From: an uncultured Porphyromonadaceae bacterium
GTDB taxonomy: Bacteria > Bacteroidota > Bacteroidia > Bacteroidales > Muribaculaceae
Direction of reading: 5' to 3'
Assembly (NCBI GenBank): GCA_900548975.1
Contig: URMS01000013.1
Span: forward strand, 1 to 64,000
DNA: 64,000 bases
Both the position numbers and the translations under genes were made by a program. How positions within the stretch are numbered: position 1 is the first letter of the stretch; each line of letters starts with the position of its first letter. This document shows, in pieces, positions 17,358-24,833 of the stretch. The notes below the pieces were generated by a model that made no database searches, had not been told where the DNA came from, and saw nothing but the letters and a program-made list of their open reading frames with translations.

Positions 17358-18248
17358 ATGAACAAGCCCACCATGAACGATTACTATAAGGTCGACATAA
17401 GCATCGCGCCGGCATCGGCCGACTTCTGCGATCTGGCTGCCGATCTGCTTGCTCCGGTCGGTTTCGAGAGTTTCGTGCCCTGGGACGACCGTCCCGGCGA
17501 AGGTCTCACCGCCTATGTGCCGGCACCCCTCTACGACGCCGATGCCGTGGCCGACGCCCTTGCCGGCCTGGAGCCTTTCGCCAAGGCTGCTTTCGAGGCC
17601 GAATTTGTGGAAGGCCGCGACTGGAACAGCGAATGGGAGAAAAATTATTTCCGCCCCATACTGGTCGAAGGCAAAGTGGCGGTGCACAGCAGCTTCCACA
17701 CCGATGTGCCGCAGGCGCAGTACGATATAACCATCGACCCGCGCATGGCTTTCGGCACCGGGCACCATGCCACCACCACTCTGATGATGAGAGCCATTCT
17801 CAACGCCGGCGTCGGAGGAAAGACCGTAATCGACATGGGCACCGGCTCGGGCATACTCGCCATTCTGGCCGCCATGCTTGGCGCCGCACCTGTGACAGGT
17901 ATCGAAATCGACCCGTTCGCCGAAGCCAATGCCCGCGACAACGTGGCCCTGAACCTCGCTGCGCCCGACGCCGTGACGGTGGTCGGCGGCGATGCTTCGG
18001 CGCTCGCCGCGGTGCCGTACAAGGCCGACATTTTCCTGGCAAATATCAACCGTAATGTCATTACCGCCGATATCGCCGCATACGCCGCCGCCATCCGCGA
18101 CGGAGGCATGCTGGTGGTGAGCGGATTCTATGTGGCCGACCGTCCGGTGGTGGCTGCCGCCGCCGAAGGAGCCGGTTTCGTTCAGACGGCCGCCGACGAG
18201 ATGGACAACTGGTCGTCGATGACTTTCGTAAAACGCACCGCGCTATGA
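17358..18248 (+). CDS. prmA: Ribosomal protein L11 methyltransferase
   Basis: A 296-aa SAM-dependent methyltransferase that trimethylates L11. The SAM motif I is VIDMGTGSGILAILAAMLGA, preceded by the family-specific RMAFGTGHHATTTLMM, and motif IV is LANINRNVI. Length agrees with E. coli PrmA (293). The start MNKPTMNDYYKV at 17358 is chosen; Met at 17373 is also possible. The frame is open to 17289 but that part overlaps the promoter. The stop overlaps the next ATG (ATGA). Confidence 0.94.
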   Translation: MNKPTMNDYYKVDISIAPASADFCDLAADLLAPVGFESFVPWDDRPGEGLTAYVPAPLYDADAVADALAGLEPFAKAAFEAEFVEGRDWNSEWEKNYFRPILVEGKVAVHSSFHTDVPQAQYDITIDPRMAFGTGHHATTTLMMRAILNAGVGGKTVIDMGTGSGILAILAAMLGAAPVTGIEIDPFAEANARDNVALNLAAPDAVTVVGGDASALAAVPYKADIFLANINRNVITADIAAYAAAIRDGGMLVVSGFYVADRPVVAAAAEGAGFVQTAADEMDNWSSMTFVKRTAL

Positions 18249-18766
18249 AACACATCGTATTAGCCTTCGTGGCTCTGTGCTCCGTGCTTATGGCCGGTGC
18301 GGCCCGGCCGCAGACAAAATTCGCCTGGGGCGCCGATGCCGGAGCCTCTATCGACCTTTCGGGCAGCGATATGAGTTCGGTCGATTTCAGCGCCGTCTTC
18401 GGCATGAGCCGCGGATGGATCAACTTCCTCGGTGTAGGTGCCGAAGCCGACATTGTTGTCAGCAGTTCGAGCCGTTCGTATCCTCTTTTTGTCAATTTCA
18501 AGACCAATTTCCGCAATACGCCCTCGCTGCTGTTCTGGGACCTCAAGGCAGGTCTGTCGCTCAACTACATGGAGCACGGTCCTCAGCAGACAGGCTTCTA
18601 CGGATCCACCGGCCTGGGCGTGAACCTGGCCCGCAGCTCCAAATTCTGCTCGCATCTTGTGATAGCCTACACCTTCCGCCAGCGGAGCGCTGTGGAAGGC
18701 GCTGAAATGACTCACGATTTCAAGAGCCTCAGCTACGCGTCGGTGAAGATAGGTGTCACTTTCTGA
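18245..18766 (+). CDS. Small outer-membrane beta-barrel protein
   Basis: A 173-aa secreted protein with signal peptide (about 1-22, ending GAARPQ) and alternating strand pattern ending KIGVTF, a terminal Phe as in small outer-membrane barrels. No specific family recognised. It is translationally coupled to prmA by an ATGA overlap, though a role in ribosome methylation is not expected. Confidence 0.75.
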   Translation: MKHIVLAFVALCSVLMAGAARPQTKFAWGADAGASIDLSGSDMSSVDFSAVFGMSRGWINFLGVGAEADIVVSSSSRSYPLFVNFKTNFRNTPSLLFWDLKAGLSLNYMEHGPQQTGFYGSTGLGVNLARSSKFCSHLVIAYTFRQRSAVEGAEMTHDFKSLSYASVKIGVTF

Positions 18767-18840
18767 GGGCTTTTGCGGCCTATCGGGAAAAAAGGTATGT
18801 CAATCCGTAAAAATGGTTAATTGATATACCGCCTTTGTCG

Positions 18841-18848
18841 TACCTTTG
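18841..18848 (+). promoter_or_regulatory. -7 element immediately upstream of the TonB-dependent receptor
   Basis: TACCTTTG matches TAnnTTTG and ends only 8 bases before the ATG at 18857, so the mRNA would have almost no leader. A TTG at 18821-18823 lies 17 bases upstream of it, two or three short of ideal. Confidence 0.5.
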
Positions 18849-18856
18849 CAATCGAT

Positions 18857-20719
18857 ATGGAAAAAGCGATTACACCCTATGTACTTATGGCCGCGGCGCT
18901 CCTTCCGGCAGCCGCAATGGCGCAGAAATCCGATAACGACAGCGTGCAGGCCCTTGAAGAGATTGTGGTCACAGGCTCCAACAAGGCTGTGGAGGCCCGT
19001 CTGTTGCCCTACACTGTTACTGTTGTCGACCGCGCCGAGCTCGAGTCGTCGGGCAGCCCGCAGTTGCTCACTGCTCTCAAAGGCCGTGTGCCGAGCCTTT
19101 TTGTGACCGAGCGCGGTATCTTCGGCTACGGTGTGGCCGGAAACGGCGCCGGGCATATCAAGATGCGTGGTGTGGGCGGCGACCGTGCCAGCGCCGTGCT
19201 TATGATGATGGACGGTCAGCCGCAGTTTGCAGGCATCTACTCGCATCATATCGGCGATTTCTACAGCAAGGAATATGTGGAGAGGGTAGAGGTGCTCCGC
19301 GGTCCGGCATCGGTGCTCTACGGCTCCAACGCCATGGCCGGCACCATCAATGTGATAACGCGCGGAGCACATGCCGACGGCGTGCATGCCGATCTCACCA
19401 CGCAGTACGGCTCGTACAACACCTGGCAGACCAGCCTCACCGGTACGGCCCGCTACGGGCGCCTTTCGTCGCTGGTGTCGCTGTCGTACGACCGTACCGA
19501 CGGCAATGTCGACGGTTTCGATTTCCGTCAGGGCGGCGGCTACGCCAAGGTGGCCTACGACTTCAGCGACCGCTGGAAGGCCCAGGCCGACTATACTGTG
19601 ATGAAATTCAACGCCGACGACCCCATATATCCCACGCTTTCCGACCCGACCTCGACGGCCGTATACACTCAGAATGTGCTCCGCGGCGAGGCTTCGGCAG
19701 CTGTGACCAACTCCTATGCCAATACCGGAGGCACCGTGCGCGTGTACTACAGCTACGGTAACCACTATGTCGACGATCCGCGTCACTTCCACAGCGTCGA
19801 CGACCGCTTCGGAGTGATGGCATATCAGAATTTCGCGCCATGGAAAGGAGCCGTCATTACCGCCGGTTTCGATTTCAGCCGCTATTCCGGCAAGATACCC
19901 ATGAGCGGAGGCACAGCCCACACGCCGGGCGCCATGGGCACCATCAGCCGCAAGTATGTGACGGAGTATTCGCCATATGTCACTGCCGCCCAGGCTTTCT
20001 TCGACCGTGTGCTCACTGTGAGCGCCGGCCTGCGCATGGCCAACAGCGATATGTTCGGTACCCGATGGGTGCCTCAGGCCGGTGTGGCCGTCAATACTCC
20101 GGGCGATATCACCGTCAAGGCATCGGCGGCCATGGGCTACCGCAATCCGTCGTTCCGCGAGCTATATCTCTACCGCATGGCCAATCCCGACCTGCATCCC
20201 GAGCGCATGTGGAACTATGAGGTGGCTGTCGAAAAGCGTTTCAGCCATCTGCTGTCGGTGGAACTGACGGCCTACTACAGCCGCGGCTCCGACATGATAC
20301 AGACCGTCGACATGAAAAATGTGAACACCGGCGCATTCATCAACAAAGGTATAGAGGTGAGTGTGGCAAGCCGCCCGATACAGCGTCTGAGCCTGAGGGC
20401 CACTTACAGCTATCTGCATACATCGCTGAGCAATCTCACCGGAGCACCCGTCAACCAATACTGGCTCGGTGCCGACTGGCAGGCACTTCCGCGTCTCAAT
20501 CTCTGCGCCGAGCTGCAGGGTGTGGGCGGCCTGTATGTGACCGACGGCATGCACCGCCAGAACTATGCGCTGGTCAATCTCAAGGCCACCTACAGGGTGT
20601 GGCGCCATGCCGAGATTTTTACACGTCTCGAAAACATCACCGACGCCCGCTACACCATCAACCGCGGCTATCCGATGCCGGGCTTCACGGCCATGGGCGG
20701 TGTCTGCGTAGGATTTTGA
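18857..20719 (+). CDS. TonB-dependent outer-membrane receptor
   Basis: A 620-aa outer-membrane transporter. Signal peptide 1-22 (ending AAAMAQ), a TonB-box-like stretch followed by the plug domain (EEIVVTGSNKAVEARLLPYT through VEVLRGPASVLYGSNAMAGT), then a 22-strand-type barrel ending GGVCVGF. It lacks the carboxypeptidase-like N-terminal domain of SusC proteins and has no SusD partner, so it resembles iron, heme or cobalamin receptors more than glycan receptors. A start further upstream at 18821 would cover the promoter, so 18857 is used. The DUF362 lipoprotein gene follows 25 bases later. Confidence 0.92.
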   Translation: MEKAITPYVLMAAALLPAAAMAQKSDNDSVQALEEIVVTGSNKAVEARLLPYTVTVVDRAELESSGSPQLLTALKGRVPSLFVTERGIFGYGVAGNGAGHIKMRGVGGDRASAVLMMMDGQPQFAGIYSHHIGDFYSKEYVERVEVLRGPASVLYGSNAMAGTINVITRGAHADGVHADLTTQYGSYNTWQTSLTGTARYGRLSSLVSLSYDRTDGNVDGFDFRQGGGYAKVAYDFSDRWKAQADYTVMKFNADDPIYPTLSDPTSTAVYTQNVLRGEASAAVTNSYANTGGTVRVYYSYGNHYVDDPRHFHSVDDRFGVMAYQNFAPWKGAVITAGFDFSRYSGKIPMSGGTAHTPGAMGTISRKYVTEYSPYVTAAQAFFDRVLTVSAGLRMANSDMFGTRWVPQAGVAVNTPGDITVKASAAMGYRNPSFRELYLYRMANPDLHPERMWNYEVAVEKRFSHLLSVELTAYYSRGSDMIQTVDMKNVNTGAFINKGIEVSVASRPIQRLSLRATYSYLHTSLSNLTGAPVNQYWLGADWQALPRLNLCAELQGVGGLYVTDGMHRQNYALVNLKATYRVWRHAEIFTRLENITDARYTINRGYPMPGFTAMGGVCVGF

Positions 20720-20744
20720 AAACCAACTCTCTAACGTATAATAT

Positions 20745-21728
20745 ATGAAAAAGCAAATTTTCGCTTTCATGGCCGCCGGCCTGCTGCTGAGCAGCTGCGG
20801 CGCCAAGACAGAGGCCGCTCAGGCCGCCGATACAGCCGCCGACACCACCGAGGTCTCGACCGTATACTACATCAGGGATATTACGCCCGAAAATCTCGTT
20901 AAAATCTACAAGGCTCTCGGTCGTACCGCCGAAGGCAAGGTGGCCGTGAAGATGTCGACCGGCGAGTCGAACAAGTCGCACCAGCTCGATCCGGCTCTCA
21001 TCAAGCCTCTTATCGACGAACTCGGCGCCACTATCGTGGAATGCAATACCGCATACGCCGGCAACCGCAACACCACCGAGGCCCACCGCAAGGCTGCCGA
21101 GGAGCACGGCTATACAGCCATCGCAACCGTCGACATAATGGATGCCGACGGCGACACAATCCTGCCGCTCGAGGGCGGCAAGCACCTCGAGTACGATATC
21201 GTGGGCAAGCATTATCCCGACTACGACTTTACAGTGGTTCTCTCGCACTTCAAGGGCCATGCAATGGGCGGCTTCGGCGGCGCACTCAAAAATGTGGCCA
21301 TCGGCATCGCCTCGTCGGCCGGTAAAACATATATCCATACCGCCGGCAAGACCAACGATGTCGACTCGATATGGAACAATATCGCACCTCAGGACGACTT
21401 CCTCGAATCGATGGGCGAGGCCTGCAAGGCGGTGTTCACTCACGCCGGCGACAAGATCCTGTTTATCAATGTTGCCAACAATCTGTCGGTCGACTGCGAC
21501 TGCGACGGTGACCCTGCCGCTCCCAAAATGGCCGATCTCGGTATCCTTGCCTCGCTCGACCCCGTGGCTCTCGACCGCGCATGCGTGGATATGGTAGTGA
21601 ACTCCGACGATCCCGGCAAAGCCGACCTTATCGAGCGCATGGAATCGCGCCATGCTACTCATCTGCTCGACTACGCCGAGCAGCTCGGCCTCGGCTCACA
21701 GAAATACAAGATTATAGAGCTAAAGTAG
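20745..21728 (+). CDS. DUF362 lipoprotein
   Basis: A 327-aa protein with lipoprotein signal (GLLLSSCGAK, Cys19) and a DUF362 domain: KVAVKMSTGESNKSHQLDPA, VLSHFKGHAMGGFGGALKN and GILASLDPVALDRACVDM are the family's recurring blocks. Many DUF362 proteins carry an added ferredoxin domain; this one does not, but has a DCDCDGD stretch that may bind metal. Function unknown. Encoded 25 bases after the TonB-dependent receptor, so a joint role in uptake is plausible inference. A region of repeats follows its stop. Confidence 0.85.
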   Translation: MKKQIFAFMAAGLLLSSCGAKTEAAQAADTAADTTEVSTVYYIRDITPENLVKIYKALGRTAEGKVAVKMSTGESNKSHQLDPALIKPLIDELGATIVECNTAYAGNRNTTEAHRKAAEEHGYTAIATVDIMDADGDTILPLEGGKHLEYDIVGKHYPDYDFTVVLSHFKGHAMGGFGGALKNVAIGIASSAGKTYIHTAGKTNDVDSIWNNIAPQDDFLESMGEACKAVFTHAGDKILFINVANNLSVDCDCDGDPAAPKMADLGILASLDPVALDRACVDMVVNSDDPGKADLIERMESRHATHLLDYAEQLGLGSQKYKIIELK

Positions 21729-21736
21729 AGGTGAAT

Positions 21737-21908
21737 AAAGTGAAAAGTGAATGTCAGGCTTCGCCTGAGTGAAGAGAATACCCCGTTCGGACTTTAACTG
21801 TTATCTTCACCTTTCACCCTTCACTTTTCACTTTGAGCAAGTTGAAAACTTGCGAAATCAAAAGCGAATGGCGCCATCGGATGCTCCTGCACAGAGTTCC
21901 GGTGGCGC
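21737..21908. repeat. Mosaic of inverted repeats between the DUF362 and Spy-like genes
   Basis: A perfect 15-bp inverted repeat (AAAGTGAAAAGTGAA at 21737-21751, TTCACTTTTCACTTT at 21820-21834) encloses a small CAGGC/GCCTG hairpin (21755-21767). It is followed by a GCAAGTT/AACTTGC hairpin (21837-21853) and a GCGCCATCGG/CCGGTGGCGC stem (21871-21880 with 21899-21908). The roughly 300-base gap (21729-22030) otherwise holds no gene. The structure recalls the hairpin block at the window's left end. Confidence 0.65.
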
Positions 21909-22030
21909 TTCTGCGTTTAGTAAATTAAAGTTAAAACACAGATTGTCTTTAAACCTTGAGCTGTCTACTCTGTCTGATATATCGAAAAGCGACAGAAACA
22001 ATCTATTTACAATCTAAAACATATTATCTT

Positions 22031-22540
22031 ATGAACAAGAAAATCATTGTAGCAATTCTCGGCCTTTGCGCCATCGTAGCAACCCCCGCAGCCTTCGCCC
22101 AGACTTCGGGCAACGACAACGGCAAGAAAGAACTCAAAGCCGACAAACGTGGCGCCAAGCGTGGTGCCGAAGCCCTCAACCCCTTCGAAGGCCTCAACCT
22201 CACCGCCGATCAGCAGACCAGGCTCGACGCTCTGAAGAAAGAATGCCAGGAGGCCCGCAAGGCCAAGGCTGAAGCCCGCAAGTCGCAGGCTCAGCAGCGC
22301 AAGGATGCCAACAAAGAGGCTGCCAAGACTGCCCGCACCGAAGAGCTTGCCAAGATCAAGGCCATCCTCACCCCCGAGCAGTATGTGCAGTTCCTCGAAA
22401 ATAACTTCGTAAACGCTCGCCACGGCAAAAAGGCTGCCAAAGATAACGGCAGACTGGCAAAGAACGACCGCAAATGCGACCGTGGGCAAAAATGCGACAG
22501 AAACCGTTGCAACCGCCCCGCTCCCCAGCCCCAGAACTAA
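22031..22540 (+). CDS. Periplasmic Spy/CpxP-like LTxxQ protein
   Basis: A 169-aa exported protein: signal peptide 1-24 (ending PAAFAQ), a helical Lys/Arg/Ala-rich body, and two LTxxQ-like motifs (LTADQQTRLDALKKE and ILTPEQYVQFLE) typical of Spy/CpxP periplasmic chaperones. The C-terminal 40 residues are very basic with Cys (CDRGQKCDRNRCN), which is unusual. In Bacteroidetes similar proteins are named DUF4890. The frame is open further upstream to 21956, but the signal peptide fixes the start. A terminator follows. Confidence 0.75.
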   Translation: MNKKIIVAILGLCAIVATPAAFAQTSGNDNGKKELKADKRGAKRGAEALNPFEGLNLTADQQTRLDALKKECQEARKAKAEARKSQAQQRKDANKEAAKTARTEELAKIKAILTPEQYVQFLENNFVNARHGKKAAKDNGRLAKNDRKCDRGQKCDRNRCNRPAPQPQN

Positions 22541-22574
22541 GAGTAAAACTCTAAGAACTAACCACATAAAGACC

Positions 22575-22613
22575 AAAACCGCGACATGGGTCACTCTCCC
22601 ATGCCGCGGTTTT
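22575..22613 (+). terminator. Rho-independent terminator after the Spy-like gene
   Basis: A strong stem of AAAACCGCG-ATGGG paired with CCCAT-CGCGGTTTT (22575-22590 with 22598-22613), followed by GTTGTTGG. It ends the transcript before the A+T-rich C10 peptidase gene. Confidence 0.85.
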
Positions 22614-22663
22614 GTTGTTGGCAAAAAGTAATTGTATTAACGATTGTTAAGTTTGTTAATTTA

Positions 22664-22696
22664 TTGCAAAAACATTAAATTTAAGGTGTATCTTTG
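22664..22696 (+). promoter_or_regulatory. Promoter for the C10 peptidase gene
   Basis: TATCTTTG (22689-22696) fits TAnnTTTG and lies 19 bases before the ATG at 22716. A TTG at 22664-22666 is 22 bases upstream, slightly long. The surrounding DNA is very A+T rich. Confidence 0.55.
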
Positions 22697-22715
22697 CTGC
22701 AAAGCCATAAATCTC

Positions 22716-24137
22716 ATGAAAAACAAACTGTTAGTATTGTTGTCACTGGCGTGCGCCGCATGCACGTCGGTAGACGAAGCAGATCTGCTTTCTGTGGAAT
22801 CTGATGCACCTTCCGATATTGTGATATCAGGAAACTTTGATGAGCTGTCAAAAAGTGAAGATATTGCCGTCTCTCTTTCAGAAGTGCAGACGCTTCTGGA
22901 GGGGAGTAGGTTTGACTCACCGCTTAAATCGAAATCAAGAAGTTCCCGGACCGATTTCGAAATAAAACCGATTCATATTGGCGATACAATAGCTGCTTAT
23001 GCCGTTAATTATTCAGACGGCGGTTTTATGTTGTTGAGCGCTTCGAAAACTCTGAATCCTGTATTAGCGCATTCTCCGAGTGGATCCTTCAACGCTGACG
23101 TTGATAATCCTGCTCTGTCTTCGTGGCTTGAGAGTGTGGTAAAACTGAAGACGCATAGAGAGAGCCTGCCTTTTGATTCTGTTTTTGATGTGCTTAATCA
23201 CTGGGAGGTTTTATTGGGCCAAAGGCCTCAGGCTTATGTCCGGTCAAATGGAACACAAGCCATGAGCGATGATCCTGAGCGGGATATGCAATATCAGCTA
23301 TGTTTGGAAAAGTATGATGAGGCGATAAACGAAGCCGGACGAAAAGGCTTCAGTCAGATTTATTTCGGAGGAGAAATGTTTTCTACCGACGAGGCATTTT
23401 GCAATGAAGTTTGGGAATATGCAAAATATAATGTATGCCCGGCATTTGAAGAAGAATGGCAACAGTTATGTTTTCTTGTTGTTGTGGATGATATAGTTAG
23501 TGAGACTCTGCCGGATGTCTTGCCGACGAAGTGGGGGCAAGAACTTGGGTTTAATAGGTTTTATCCAATTGATGAAAATGGTCATATCGAAGAGGCTGGT
23601 TGCTTTCCTGTAGCCATGGGACAACTGATGTATTATTATAAATATCCGGAGAATTATCGTTGGGAAGTAATGTCATTAGATTATTCTGACTGGTATAATT
23701 CGCAGTTAATATGGGATATAGCTCAACGCACAGGTACTAAGAATGGAAGTACACATTTGGATTCAATTGTCCCCGCAATTAAATCATTTGGATATAAATC
23801 GTTAAAGGTTTCTAATCCTCTAAATCATTTGAGGACATTAGGCAATCCGCTAATGTATACTGGATATGATAAAACAAATGATAAAAATCATACTTGGTTA
23901 GTGACAGGTTACAAATATAGTAATCATACGCAAAGTTATATATTATATTATGTAGCTTCACCATATGCCAAAGCTTCTATATATGAGGCAAGCCGGCAGA
24001 CATTTTATAATGATTCGTCTTTTTGGATGAAATGGGGTGGTTATGGTGAGGATGATGGTTTCTATAAAATACCGGCAGTACCTGGAAAATTTACTTTGTC
24101 GGTCGAGAGTATTTTATCAATAACACTTGAGAAATGA
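22716..24137 (+). CDS. C10 family (streptopain/SpeB-like) cysteine peptidase, probable lipoprotein
   Basis: A 473-aa papain-fold peptidase. Catalytic Cys296 is in EEAGCFPVAMGQLMYYYKYP, matching the streptopain tGCvatAmgQ block, and catalytic His392 in NHTWLVTGY. WMKWGGYGEDDGFY is the conserved C-terminal block. An N-terminal region (about 80-270) resembles the Spi/propeptide of C10 enzymes. The signal ends near Cys16 (CAAC), a weak lipobox. Substrates are unknown; C10 peptidases in Bacteroides can act on host or surface proteins. Codons are A+T-rich compared with neighbours, suggesting transfer. An upstream start at 22644 would fall in the promoter. Confidence 0.85.
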   Translation: MKNKLLVLLSLACAACTSVDEADLLSVESDAPSDIVISGNFDELSKSEDIAVSLSEVQTLLEGSRFDSPLKSKSRSSRTDFEIKPIHIGDTIAAYAVNYSDGGFMLLSASKTLNPVLAHSPSGSFNADVDNPALSSWLESVVKLKTHRESLPFDSVFDVLNHWEVLLGQRPQAYVRSNGTQAMSDDPERDMQYQLCLEKYDEAINEAGRKGFSQIYFGGEMFSTDEAFCNEVWEYAKYNVCPAFEEEWQQLCFLVVVDDIVSETLPDVLPTKWGQELGFNRFYPIDENGHIEEAGCFPVAMGQLMYYYKYPENYRWEVMSLDYSDWYNSQLIWDIAQRTGTKNGSTHLDSIVPAIKSFGYKSLKVSNPLNHLRTLGNPLMYTGYDKTNDKNHTWLVTGYKYSNHTQSYILYYVASPYAKASIYEASRQTFYNDSSFWMKWGGYGEDDGFYKIPAVPGKFTLSVESILSITLEK

Positions 24138-24808
24138 AGAAATTGTTAATTTGTATCGTATTGTGGATGCTCGCTTTGCCTGTAGTCGCCGGGCTTCCTT
24201 GCCGTAAGTTTTCGGCAGGCATAAACTATACGTCACCAGTAGGGTCTGTTGGACCTGCAATATTATGGAATCATATACCGGGACTCCACTATAACCATCT
24301 TGAGAGTTATAACAGATACTGGGGTGTTGGGCTTGAAGTGTCTTACAGACTTCCGATATACCGGATGTTTCAATTTAATCCTTCTCTTTCAGTAGGGTAT
24401 AGCCGTCACCATGAGTTCGAAACGGTGACAGTCGGCGGTTGGAATCCCTGGGGTGACAAAGAACCGAAGCCCAATGATATTCATGGGAATATGGATCAGT
24501 TAGAATTGGATGTTTGTCTGCCAGTAGGGATGAAATTGAACTTTCCCCATTCATCTATTGATGTTGGTACCGGACCTGTTTTCGGGTCATATCTGTATCA
24601 GAAGAATAAAAGTTACTGCGACGGTTTTTCTAAGACAGAGAAAAATATTACCAAGCGGTTCCGGTCGTATTGGCGATTCTATGCCCGATATAACTTTCTT
24701 AACGAGCGGATCTATGCCAAAGTATCGTTCGATATAGGAATAAGTCATTATCTGACTAATCTCGATCTGCGCAATCAGATGGTATTCGGTGTCGGCATGA
24801 ATTTCTGA
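24134..24808 (+). CDS. Secreted beta-strand-rich protein coupled to the C10 peptidase
   Basis: A 224-aa protein with a signal peptide (about 1-20, ending AGLPCRK) and strands rich in Tyr/Phe/Trp that end in VFGVGMNF, so probably an outer-membrane beta-barrel. No family recognised. Its ATG overlaps the C10 peptidase stop (ATGA), so the two work together or are at least co-expressed; it does not look like the small Spi-type inhibitor usually found next to C10 enzymes. Base composition matches the peptidase gene. Confidence 0.7.
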   Translation: MKKLLICIVLWMLALPVVAGLPCRKFSAGINYTSPVGSVGPAILWNHIPGLHYNHLESYNRYWGVGLEVSYRLPIYRMFQFNPSLSVGYSRHHEFETVTVGGWNPWGDKEPKPNDIHGNMDQLELDVCLPVGMKLNFPHSSIDVGTGPVFGSYLYQKNKSYCDGFSKTEKNITKRFRSYWRFYARYNFLNERIYAKVSFDIGISHYLTNLDLRNQMVFGVGMNF

Positions 24809-24833
24809 CAGGGCTACGAAGGATTGGTTGACA

